Source of the DNA: Paracoccaceae bacterium
GTDB taxonomy: Bacteria; Pseudomonadota; Alphaproteobacteria; Rhodobacterales; Rhodobacteraceae
Length of the DNA stretch: 64,000 nt
Direction: 5' to 3'
Assembly: GCA_021647745.1 (NCBI GenBank)
Contig: JAKIUB010000013.1
Span: forward strand, 3,784 to 67,783
Under the pieces are notes generated by a model. It worked only from the letters and a program-made list of their open reading frames with translations. It was not told where the DNA came from and did not search any database. Both the position numbers and the translations under genes were made by a program. Positions 56,738-64,000 of this stretch are shown here, in pieces. Numbering within the stretch: the stretch's first letter is position 1; each line of letters opens with the position of its first letter.

Positions 56738-56766
56738 TTGAACCTTTGGGCGGGAGCGCATAAATA
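56738..56766 (+). promoter_or_regulatory. Candidate tatA promoter
   Basis: TTGAAC (56738-56743) and TAAATA (56761-56766) with a 17-base spacer, about 34 bases before the tatA start. The -10 match is weak. Confidence 0.35.
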
Positions 56767-56799
56767 AGAATCATAAATCTCAAACTTGGGAGAGATAGA

Positions 56800-57015
56800 A
56801 TGTTTAATAATATTGGCCCCGTGGGCCTGATCTTGATTGCTGTTGTAGTACTGGTGCTGTTCGGGCGCGGCAAGGTTTCATCATTGATGGGTGAAGTCGG
56901 CAAAGGTATTTCGAGCTTCAAAAAAGGTGTGACCGAAGGCAAGGCCGAGCTGGAAACAGCCGCAGCCGATGAAGCTGTGGACGTGACACCTGTCGAGAAA
57001 AAAGACGAAGCTTAA
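56800..57015 (+). CDS. tatA: Twin-arginine translocase subunit TatA
   Basis: Forms the pore-like oligomer of the Tat pathway. 71 residues: short N-terminus, membrane helix ([20 protein letters not shown]), FGRGK hinge, amphipathic helix ([16 protein letters not shown]) and an acidic tail. The family's FG pair is present. Confidence 0.95.
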   Translation: MFNNIGPVGLILIAVVVLVLFGRGKVSSLMGEVGKGISSFKKGVTEGKAELETAAADEAVDVTPVEKKDEA

Positions 57016-57052
57016 GGCTCCGCCATTACACTAGAAGCGGGGATGTGTCCGA

Positions 57053-57664
57053 GTGTTTGATCTGGGCATGATGGAAATACTTATTATCGGAGTCGTGGCG
57101 CTGATCGTCGTTGGCCCAAAGGATTTGCCCGGGCTGTTTCGCACGGTGGGCAACTTCATTGGCAAGATGAAGGGCATGGCCCGGGAGTTTCAGCGCTCGA
57201 TGGATGACGCTGCTAAAAGCTCCGGTATGGGCGATGTGATGGATGGCGTCAGGTCTGCGACGGACGGGGTGAAGTCTGCCACCAATTTCAACCCGATGGA
57301 CTTCAACAAAGATCTGAAATCCATGACCAAAGACGCGATCAAAAAAAGCGTGACCCTTGATGGTGCCGAAAAAAAGGCAGCATTGAAAAAGGTGGATAGC
57401 GAGGGTAAAGCCCCGGAAAAGGCAGCAAAGAAAGCCTCTGGCAAGACGGCCGGAAAAGTGGCAAAAAAACCGGTAAAAGCGGCCAGCAGCAAGACGGTGA
57501 CAAAAAAACCGGCCTCAAAGCCTGCCGCTAAAAAAACGGCGTCCAAAACGGCGTCCAAAACAGCGGCGAAAAAACCGGCAAGCAAGGCCACCCCCAAAAC
57601 AACAGCGAAAAAGCCGGTAGCAAAAAAAGCCCCGGCCAAGAAAATCGCCAAGAAAGATGCCTAA
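57053..57664 (+). CDS. tatB: Twin-arginine translocase subunit TatB with lysine-rich tail
   Basis: Substrate-receptor subunit with TatC. The first 100 residues are normal: [20 protein letters not shown], the [13 protein letters not shown] hinge with its conserved Glu earlier (ME), and a long amphipathic helix. The remaining ~100 residues are a Lys/Ala/Thr-rich, histone-H1-like tail (repeats such as [11 protein letters not shown]), about one third lysine. Start GTG 57053. Four-base-scale spacing to tatC. The tail is oppositely charged to that of TatC. Confidence 0.93.
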   Translation: MFDLGMMEILIIGVVALIVVGPKDLPGLFRTVGNFIGKMKGMAREFQRSMDDAAKSSGMGDVMDGVRSATDGVKSATNFNPMDFNKDLKSMTKDAIKKSVTLDGAEKKAALKKVDSEGKAPEKAAKKASGKTAGKVAKKPVKAASSKTVTKKPASKPAAKKTASKTASKTAAKKPASKATPKTTAKKPVAKKAPAKKIAKKDA

Positions 57665-57667
57665 TTT

Positions 57668-58597
57668 ATGAGCGACAGTGAAGTGGAAAACAGTGCGGCG
57701 CCGCTGATAGAGCATTTGGCCGAGCTGCGCACAAGGTTGATCCGCGCTGTTTTGGCTTTTGCCGTCGGAATGTTGGTCAGCTTCGGGTTTTCACAAGCGA
57801 TTTTTGACTTTCTTGCCGGCCCGATTTGCGCTGAGTTGATTGAGGCCACCGGTGAGTGCGGGCTTATTTTTACCGGTCTGCAAAAGGGTTTCACCACCGC
57901 ATTGAGAATTTCGATGTTTGGCGGTTTTATTCTGGCCTTCCCCGTCATCGGCTGGCAGCTTTGGAAATTTGTGGCTCCGGGGCTTTATAGCAAGGAAAAA
58001 TCGGCGTTCTTACCGTTTTTGCTGGCGTCGCCTGTCCTGTTTTTTATCGGGGCGTCTTTTGCCTTTTATGTAGTTTTGCCGCTGGCGTTTGATTTTTTCC
58101 TTGGATATCAGAACCTCAGCCCGACAGGTGATGCTGAAATCATCGATGGCCCTGCCTCGGTCGGCATTACTTTTTTGGGCACGATTGACGAATATCTCGG
58201 CCTGACGATGAAATTTGTGCTTGCCTTCGGGCTGACCTTTCAGCTGCCGGTTTTGATGACCCTTTTGGCCAAGGCCGGGCTACTGTCGGCCAAGTCTCTA
58301 ACCTCGACGCGCAAATACGCGATGGTTGCCATTTTGCTGCTGTCAGCGCTGATTACCCCACCGGATGTTATCACCCAGCTCATAATGTTTACCGTAATTT
58401 ACGGGTTATACGAGGTGTCTATCGTGCTGGTTAAGATGGTCGATAAAAAGCGCGAGGCGAAATTGCGCGAGGAGGGGTATTACGATGACGACGACGATGA
58501 AGATGAAGATGGCGACGGTGATACAAAAGAAGACGACGCTGAAGAAGCTGAAGACTTCGAGGCTGATGCCTTTGACGAAAAAAACAAACCGACATGA
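57668..58597 (+). CDS. tatC: Twin-arginine translocase subunit TatC with acidic tail
   Basis: Six-helix core receptor of the Tat pathway. 309 residues. LIEHLAELRTRLIRAVLAF is the signature N-terminus, PGLYSKEKSAFLPFL carries the conserved Pro/Glu loop, and LSALITPPDVITQ the periplasmic/last-helix motif. The last ~42 residues (268-309) are a run dominated by Asp and Glu (YYDDDDDEDEDGDGD onward), much longer than in E. coli. Stop overlaps the DUF815 ATPase gene (ATGA). Confidence 0.95.
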   Translation: MSDSEVENSAAPLIEHLAELRTRLIRAVLAFAVGMLVSFGFSQAIFDFLAGPICAELIEATGECGLIFTGLQKGFTTALRISMFGGFILAFPVIGWQLWKFVAPGLYSKEKSAFLPFLLASPVLFFIGASFAFYVVLPLAFDFFLGYQNLSPTGDAEIIDGPASVGITFLGTIDEYLGLTMKFVLAFGLTFQLPVLMTLLAKAGLLSAKSLTSTRKYAMVAILLLSALITPPDVITQLIMFTVIYGLYEVSIVLVKMVDKKREAKLREEGYYDDDDDEDEDGDGDTKEDDAEEAEDFEADAFDEKNKPT

Positions 58598-59427
58598 ATA
58601 AAAAAGCGCTAAAGCGGATTGCAGCGGCGCTTGAGCGGATCAGCCCGCCGCCAATGGTAGAGCCTGATTTCGCGATGGCCGATGCTTTTGTCTGGGAAAC
58701 CGGGCCTGACCAGCTGCGGGCCGTGGTACAGGTAAGCGGGGTGGATATTTCCATGCTGGTTGCTATTGGTCGAAGCCGTGACACATTGCTGGCCAATACC
58801 TCGCGTTTTGCCCAAGGCCTGCCGGCTAATAATGCGTTGCTCTGGGGAGCGCGCGGCATGGGTAAAAGCTCGCTGGTCAAGGCTGTGCATGCGGCTGTTG
58901 CTGGCTTGAAGCTTATCGAGATCCAGCGCGAGGATATCCCCAGTATTGGCCGCTTGATGAACCATCTGCGCGGGCGATCCGAGCGGTTTTTGCTCTTTTG
59001 TGATGACCTTTCCTTTGACCATGATGACAGCCACTACAAGTCTCTGAAGGCGGTACTGGATGGCGGCATCGAGGGGCGCCCACCTAATGTGGTTTTTTAC
59101 GCGACCTCGAACCGGCGCCACCTGATGCCGCGGGATATGATCGACAACGAGCGCCAAAGCGGGATCAACCCTTCCGAGGCGGTCGAGGAAAAGGTATCGC
59201 TTTCAGATCGTTTCGGCCTATGGCTCGGGTTTCACCCCTGCACGCAAGACGAGTTTTTACAAATGATTGACCGATATTGCGCGCAGTTCGGGATCAATAT
59301 GCCGTCAGAAGAATTGCGGACGGAGGCGATCGAGTGGCAGCAAACCCGTGGTGGCCGTTCCGGGCGGGTGGCGTGGCAGTTTGTGACCGACCTCGCCGGC
59401 CGCAAAGGTGTTTCAGTGACTCTCTGA
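58594..59427 (+). CDS. DUF815 AAA-type ATP-binding protein
   Basis: 277 residues, single P-loop domain: Walker A LLWGARGMGKSSL, Walker B FLLFCDDLSFD, sensor-like FYATSNRRHLMP and an Arg-finger region (SDRFGLWLGFHPC). DUF815 family, function not established. Coupled to tatC by ATGA; the convergent merR gene overlaps its last 15 bases. Placement after tatC is usual in this group, but a link to export is not shown. Confidence 0.88.
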   Translation: MNKKALKRIAAALERISPPPMVEPDFAMADAFVWETGPDQLRAVVQVSGVDISMLVAIGRSRDTLLANTSRFAQGLPANNALLWGARGMGKSSLVKAVHAAVAGLKLIEIQREDIPSIGRLMNHLRGRSERFLLFCDDLSFDHDDSHYKSLKAVLDGGIEGRPPNVVFYATSNRRHLMPRDMIDNERQSGINPSEAVEEKVSLSDRFGLWLGFHPCTQDEFLQMIDRYCAQFGINMPSEELRTEAIEWQQTRGGRSGRVAWQFVTDLAGRKGVSVTL

Positions 59428-59826
59428 GCAAAGCGCATGGTTCGAGAGAGATTCGATCACATAGCAGTTTTCAATTTTGCCTGAAGAGCAGCCCTCGGCC
59501 ATGCGGGCCAGCTCTGCTTCGAGCCGCTGGAGCTGCGCTATTTTGGCGCGCACCGAGCCTAGATGGTTGGCCGCAATCTGGTTGGCCTGTGCGCAGGGCT
59601 GCTCGGGATGGGCTGCAAGGGTCAGCAGTTCCCGGATATCCTCGATTTTCAGGCCAAGGTCACGGGCGTGTTTGATAAAGCCGAGCCTGTCCAGCTCGGT
59701 TTTTGAATAGCGCCGCTGATTGCCGCTGGAGCGCTCGGGCGCAGCGATCAGTTTCATCTGCTCATAGTAGCGGATGGTCGGGATTTTCACCCCGGTCTTG
59801 CGGGAAAGTTCACCAATGGAAAGCAT
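59413..59826 (-). CDS. MerR-family metal-type regulator
   Basis: 137 residues. HTH LSIGELSRKTGVKIPTIRYY, wing RRYSKTELDRLGF, long dimer helix, and the metal-loop cysteines Cys78 (QPCAQ), Cys113 and Cys121 (EGCSSGKIENC). A Cys near 78 plus a C-terminal CxxxxxxxC loop resembles ZntR/CadR/PbrR more than CueR, which has Ser at the first position, so Zn, Cd or Pb are the likelier ligands. Its own operator lies just upstream (59836-59870). No metal pump gene is adjacent. Confidence 0.85.
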   Translation of the reverse strand: MLSIGELSRKTGVKIPTIRYYEQMKLIAAPERSSGNQRRYSKTELDRLGFIKHARDLGLKIEDIRELLTLAAHPEQPCAQANQIAANHLGSVRAKIAQLQRLEAELARMAEGCSSGKIENCYVIESLSNHALCSESH

Positions 59827-59835
59827 GGGGGTCTC

Positions 59836-59870
59836 GGCTGTTAGCTATAGAAACTATAGCTTTTACAGCC
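59836..59870 (-). promoter_or_regulatory. MerR-type operator upstream of the merR gene
   Basis: AGCTATAG-AAA-CTATAGCT, a perfect 19-base dyad (59843-59861), nested in outer arms GGCTGT (59836-59841) and ACAGCC (59865-59870). It lies 10 bases before the ATG, the place and size expected of a MerR operator in its own promoter. No T-run follows, so it is not a terminator of the gene at 59897. Confidence 0.65.
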
Positions 59871-59896
59871 GGAACCACCCGATGGCAAGAGCCGCC

Positions 59897-61036
59897 CTAG
59901 CGCAAATAGCGGGTCGGGTCGACGCTTTCTGTGCCGACACGCACCTCGAAGTGCATGATCGGCGGATCGGCTGGCGCGACTTTGCCGATATTTTGCCCCT
60001 GTTGCACGGTTTCGCCTTTGCTTACGGTCACATCGGTTACTCTGCCATAGACGGTCATCAGGTCATTGGAGTGCCGGATCAGCACAATGGTGCCAAGACC
60101 GCCAAGGGATTCAGAGACCAGCGCAACGGTGCCATTGCCAGCGGCTTGCACCGGAGCATTGGGCGCGGTGCGATAGTCCAGCCCTTCGTTTTTGTTGCTG
60201 CCGGTAGGCTTGTAGCCTCGGGCAATCTGGCCGGATACCGGCGCAATGAAAGGGGCTGAAGGACTGGCTGCGGCTGCCGGTTGTGGCGCTGCTGGTTGGG
60301 GGGTGGGTTGTGGTGGCGCCGGTGTTGCAGCTGCTGGTGGCTCCACATGCGGGGTGGCCGGTGCAGCGGGAGTTGGCGCGGGTGCAGGGGTAGGTGCGGG
60401 AGCCGCCACGACAGGTGTCGGGCGCGCAGGGGCGATATTGCCGGTGTCGGCCACCGGTATGATCAGCTGCTGGCCGGGGCGTACGCCAAGGTCGGAGCCA
60501 AGCCCGTTCCATGAAGCGAGGGCCGTGACCGAAACATTATACTGCCGGGCAATAATATAGGCGGTTTCACCTGATTCGACCCTGTGGCGGATTGGCTCGG
60601 AGGGGCTGCCCACTTCGGCAACACGGTTGCCTGGTACGGCATTTTCGATTGCAGATGTCGCAATTTCGGCTGACCAGCCCGAAGGCGAGGCAACAACAGA
60701 TCCGCCAACATTTTTCGGCAATACCAGCACTTCGCCGGCACGGGGCATATAGCGCAGGGGCAGGCCGTTGATATCGGCCAGCTCGGTGGCGGTCAATCCG
60801 ACCCGCTGGGCCATGCCGGTCAGGCTGTCGCCTTCAGCGGCGACGATCACCTGATAGGTTTCGTAGGTGATGACACCGCGACGGTCAGCTGCGGGCCGGT
60901 CAATCGAGGGGATGGCTTCGACGTTGCGCTGGAAGGGGGAGGTGATCACGCTCAGGTCTAAACCCGCCTGGCAAGCCGAGAGCAACACGGGGCCGGAAAG
61001 CACCATGCCCAGTTTCAAAATAGAATATATGCCCAT
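59897..61036 (-). CDS. LysM plus degenerate LytM (M23) lipoprotein, NlpD-like
   Basis: 379 residues: lipoprotein signal with lipobox LLSACQ, two LysM peptidoglycan-binding domains (about 65-125 and 155-205), a Pro/Ala-rich linker (about 210-270) and a C-terminal M23 domain. The catalytic set is broken: the usual first His is replaced (KNEGLDYR) and the HxH is reduced to IMHFEV, so it is probably not a peptidase but an amidase activator like NlpD/EnvC. Next to pcm and surE, as in E. coli nlpD. Start ATG 61036. Confidence 0.88.
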   Translation of the reverse strand: MGIYSILKLGMVLSGPVLLSACQAGLDLSVITSPFQRNVEAIPSIDRPAADRRGVITYETYQVIVAAEGDSLTGMAQRVGLTATELADINGLPLRYMPRAGEVLVLPKNVGGSVVASPSGWSAEIATSAIENAVPGNRVAEVGSPSEPIRHRVESGETAYIIARQYNVSVTALASWNGLGSDLGVRPGQQLIIPVADTGNIAPARPTPVVAAPAPTPAPAPTPAAPATPHVEPPAAATPAPPQPTPQPAAPQPAAAASPSAPFIAPVSGQIARGYKPTGSNKNEGLDYRTAPNAPVQAAGNGTVALVSESLGGLGTIVLIRHSNDLMTVYGRVTDVTVSKGETVQQGQNIGKVAPADPPIMHFEVRVGTESVDPTRYLR

Positions 61037-61097
61037 ATCATAAGCCCTTGTATAAGCTTTTGTTTTGCCGGTATTTCGGCCATTATGCTCGATGAGG

Positions 61098-61739
61098 CTA
61101 CGCGATATCTTCCGCGATTCCCTCAAGGAGAGGCACAAAGCGCACCTCGCCCAATTCACTATATTCTATACCAGTATCGGTTTTTTCTATTTTAATCAAT
61201 GTTTGAAGCATATCGGATTGTCCGACCGGCAAAACCATGATGCCACCGGGGCGCAACTGCGCCAAAAGGTTGGCTGGCGGGTCTTCCGAAGCTGCGGTGA
61301 GCAGGATACGGTCAAACGGGGATTGGGCCGGCAGGCCAAGGCTGCCATCACCGGTAATAACGGTGACATTTGCCAGATCAAGCGCTTCAAGCCGCTTTGC
61401 GGCGAGGCGGGCCAGCGGGCGATGGCGCTCCACGGTATAGACCCTGCGCGAGAGCCGCGAAAGGATGGCGGCCTGATAGCCGCTGCCCGTGCCGATTTCC
61501 AGCACCTTGCAGCGCGGGGTCAGCTCCAGCGCAATGGTCATGGTAGCGACAACAGAGGGCTGGCTGATAGTCTGGCCACAGGCGATTGGTAGCGGCGTAT
61601 CGGCATAGGCGCGGGGCTGGAAGGTGGGTTCGAGAAAGGCTTCGCGGGGGATGGATTCCATTGCCTTCAGCACACGGGCATCGGTGATACCCTTGCTACG
61701 CAGGCCCAGAATAAACTGCATTTGATCTTGCGCGCTCAA
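61098..61739 (-). CDS. pcm: Protein-L-isoaspartate O-methyltransferase
   Basis: Repairs isoaspartyl damage using SAM. 213 residues. [20 protein letters not shown] is the substrate-site hallmark and [15 protein letters not shown] the SAM motif. The start is probably TTG 61739, inside the surE stop (TTGA), giving [13 protein letters not shown] 61721 is the alternative. Confidence 0.94.
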   Translation of the reverse strand: MSAQDQMQFILGLRSKGITDARVLKAMESIPREAFLEPTFQPRAYADTPLPIACGQTISQPSVVATMTIALELTPRCKVLEIGTGSGYQAAILSRLSRRVYTVERHRPLARLAAKRLEALDLANVTVITGDGSLGLPAQSPFDRILLTAASEDPPANLLAQLRPGGIMVLPVGQSDMLQTLIKIEKTDTGIEYSELGEVRFVPLLEGIAEDIA

Positions 61740-62527
61740 TAGTCTGTGTCCAGCTGCCGGATCGCCTGTAAGGCGGCGTGGGAGGTGAGGTCTGCGTGCA
61801 GAGCGGTGATGGTGGCGTAGCCTTGGGCGGCCTCGAAGGCATCACTTCCGGGGGCAGCACTATTATTGTCGGCCTTGTGGGAGAGCCAGAGATAGCGCCG
61901 ACCATTATGGGCAGTGTGAGGTTCGACCCCGAAGGCTGCCGAGGCGCGCCCACCCTGTCTGGTTGTGCGTACGCCCTTCACTTTGGCTGCGGGCAAGGGG
62001 GGGAAGTTTATATTGTAGAATGTCGCATAGGATTTTTCTTGCCAAGGCGCTTTGTCGAGCAATTGGCGCACGAGCGGGGCGGCATGGGCGCGGGCGGCGT
62101 CAAACGGGTCATCAAGGTCGTGGTTGTATTTGCCGTAATATTGCGACATGGCGATGGCCTTGTGGCCGTTCATCGCGGCCTCCATTGCAGCGCCGATGGT
62201 GCCGGAATAAAGCGTGTCTTCGGCAACATTATGCCCGCGATTTACACCGGAAAGCACCAGATCAGGCGGGGTGTCTTTGAGTACATCATGCAGGCCGGCA
62301 AGGACGCAATCTGCGGGGGAACCTTCCACGGCAAAGCGCCGCTCGGCAAGTTGCTCAAGGCGCATGGGGCGGATGTAGGAAATACAATGGGAGACGCCGG
62401 ATTGCTCGGAAACAGGTGCAACAGTCCAGACCTCGCCCTGAGGGCCGGCAATCTCTTTGGCCACAGCTTCCATAACCTTGAGGCCGGGGGCGGTGATGCC
62501 ATCGTCATTGGTGATCAGGATGCGCAT
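61736..62527 (-). CDS. surE: 5'/3'-nucleotidase SurE
   Basis: Divalent-metal nucleoside monophosphatase/exopolyphosphatase. 263 residues. [14 protein letters not shown] is the metal motif with the DD pair, [12 protein letters not shown] and [11 protein letters not shown] complete the active site, and [20 protein letters not shown] is typical. Overlaps pcm by 4 bases. Confidence 0.96.
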   Translation of the reverse strand: MRILITNDDGITAPGLKVMEAVAKEIAGPQGEVWTVAPVSEQSGVSHCISYIRPMRLEQLAERRFAVEGSPADCVLAGLHDVLKDTPPDLVLSGVNRGHNVAEDTLYSGTIGAAMEAAMNGHKAIAMSQYYGKYNHDLDDPFDAARAHAAPLVRQLLDKAPWQEKSYATFYNINFPPLPAAKVKGVRTTRQGGRASAAFGVEPHTAHNGRRYLWLSHKADNNSAAPGSDAFEAAQGYATITALHADLTSHAALQAIRQLDTDY

Positions 62528-62709
62528 TGTGGCCCTTTGCTATGGTTCGGTCCTTTTTAGGCGGGCTTTAGAGGGAGGTCCAGAGTCTGGCGGGGGAAAA
62601 ATTACGAGTGAGTCATAATTGCCACGATGGGGGGCTTTGGGAAATAGAACCGCGCGCGGGCGCGATGACGGCTCGGGGTTGGATATCTGATGGCGGTGGT
62701 GGGGGTTTT

Positions 62710-62733
62710 GGTGGGGTAGAACCCCACCCTACA
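62710..62733. repeat. REP-like palindrome, copy 1
   Basis: GGTGGGGT-AGA-ACCCCACC followed by CTACAA; 8-base perfect arms. On the minus strand it reads GTAGGGTG....TCT....CACC, the same plan as the element at 63519. It lies between surE and the gene at 62781; the rest of that 253-base gap shows no clear gene. Confidence 0.6.
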
Positions 62734-62780
62734 ATTCGCTGATACAATCGCGTGTTTGCGGCCTAGGTTTTGATTGGCAT

Positions 62781-63470
62781 TTACGGGTTCGTAGCCCCCA
62801 ATTCTCTGAGCAACGATTGGCGTGTAATAATGTTTGGAAACTTTAGTATGCCGTCAGCTTGTATTATTTCAATAATATAGGGGCTGTTCAATGGCGGCGC
62901 GGGCCATAGGTATCTGTCCCAAAATTGGTAATGTAATGATCTGCGTATTGACCATGTCTGCGTTACAAAGGCCTTCCCGGCAGGCGTGTTGGTGAAGACA
63001 CTGAATTGAGCGCGTTCTTGTGGCGACAAATAGGATCGCCATCGCTCAATTGGGCCACCTTGCGGCGATTGACTTTGTAATTCTACAAAAAGATTATGAT
63101 CCTTTGCAATGGATAGCATTTCTTCCCCGAAAGGAGTGCGAAAAAAACCTGCAATTTCGGCAAGGTGGTCTGATCCGTATCGGTCTATAATGATGTTTTC
63201 AATTTGTAGCTTCAATCGTTGAACCGCCTCATCGGTGGCGATCTCCGGGATCATCTCTAGAAATCGTTCTTCGTCTTTGATGACAATATTTCGCTCAAGT
63301 AGCGGATTGATGTAGAGCCATGCTTTGTTTCGTTGGCCGGTCCGGTATGCGATATCCCAATATTTCTGAGGGATGAAGTTCAACATGAAAAATTCAGTGT
63401 TGTCTTCCGAATCCGCAAACGCAGAGTTACCCAAAAGAACCAACATCAACATCATTATTCGAATGAGCAT
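62781..63470 (-). CDS. Secreted DUF2059-like protein
   Basis: 229 residues: signal peptide (MLIRIMMLMLVLLGNSAFAD) and an all-helical mature part. Two similar motifs, FFRTPFGEEMLS and FTNTPAGKAFV, recall the paired F-x-[ST]-P-x-G segments of DUF2059 periplasmic proteins. Function unknown. Lower GC and more Ile/Asn/Gln than the neighbours, a mild hint of transfer or relaxed selection. Flanked by REP-like palindromes on both sides. Confidence 0.65.
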   Translation of the reverse strand: MLIRIMMLMLVLLGNSAFADSEDNTEFFMLNFIPQKYWDIAYRTGQRNKAWLYINPLLERNIVIKDEERFLEMIPEIATDEAVQRLKLQIENIIIDRYGSDHLAEIAGFFRTPFGEEMLSIAKDHNLFVELQSQSPQGGPIERWRSYLSPQERAQFSVFTNTPAGKAFVTQTWSIRRSLHYQFWDRYLWPAPPLNSPYIIEIIQADGILKFPNIITRQSLLRELGATNP

Positions 63471-63518
63471 GACTTACCTGTTTTGTGAGCGTCGGCGATG
63501 CAATTGAGATGGTGGAGC

Positions 63519-64000
<482 letters not shown>

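Noticed and set aside
57341..57660. Lys-rich repetitive stretch at first suspected as a separate histone-like gene
   Set aside because: In frame with tatB, no internal start with a ribosome site; it is the TatB tail.
59843..59861. Dyad as a terminator of the NlpD-like gene
   Set aside because: No T-run on the minus strand; position and symmetry fit a MerR operator better.

Overview
The window is a gene-dense, moderately high-GC chromosomal stretch from an alphaproteobacterium, most likely a Rhodobacterales (Rhodobacteraceae-like) organism. The evidence is gene content and order: an rseP-bamA-skp-fabZ-lpxA-lpxI-lpxB block that uses LpxI, a PetP/PetR-like MarR plus response-regulator pair, a long NADH dehydrogenase (complex I) operon interrupted by small accessory frames including a DUF5337 gene, and a tatABC / DUF815 / nlpD-like / pcm / surE / serS block. 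No rRNA, tRNA, CRISPR array, prophage or intact insertion sequence was seen. Assignment to a genus is not possible from this reading.

Layout. 1-7143 (+): outer-membrane biogenesis and lipid A genes, mostly translationally coupled. 7151-8354 (-): petR/petP with a palindrome lying exactly inside the petP promoter. 8490-12908 (+): ilvE and a small secreted protein, nucleoside hydrolase, a UbiH/UbiM-type hydroxylase, rsfS-rlmH. 12923-14866 (-): a secreted EF-hand protein, an ECF sigma factor, a one-TM protein and a Spy/metal-sensor-like protein. 15060-16354 (+): DUF983, NUDIX, rpmG. 16486-20526 (-): Bax-inhibitor-like protein and a YbbA/YbbP-type ABC system, divergent from a TesA-like esterase. 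21305-22478: a DUF1127 gene divergent from a LysR regulator, with a T-N11-A dyad between them. 22485-24972 (-): a four-gene bufferin-type copper-peptide operon (bufA-bufB-bufC-bufD).

25386-44492 (+): nuoA-N with five extra frames (a 33-codon ORF between nuoD and nuoE, a helix-hairpin-helix domain duplicated from the NuoE tail, a DUF5337 membrane protein, a secreted cysteine-containing protein between nuoH and nuoI), running on into birA, coaX and rnj and ending at a strong bidirectional terminator. 44606-49431: rhlE (-), fpr (+), then a Tat-exported multicopper oxidase coupled to a cytochrome c (-). 49523-52028 (-): prfC and an outer-membrane protein. 52285-55562 (+): a tightly coupled SDR / membrane protein / AlkC-like / ArsM operon, then a lone ABC ATPase. 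56800-59427 (+): tatA, tatB (lysine-rich tail), tatC (acidic tail), DUF815 ATPase. 59413-64000 (-): MerR regulator with its operator, degenerate LytM lipoprotein, pcm, surE, a DUF2059-like secreted protein and the 3' part of serS, with REP-like palindromes in the gaps.

Most of the window is core housekeeping DNA. The parts most worth following up are the bufferin operon and its GTAACGC repeats, the extra genes inside the nuo operon, the EF-hand/ECF-sigma module, the AlkC-ArsM coupling, the oppositely charged TatB and TatC tails, and a 95-bp palindromic element upstream of the SDR gene. All functional calls come from reading motifs and context; no database search was run.
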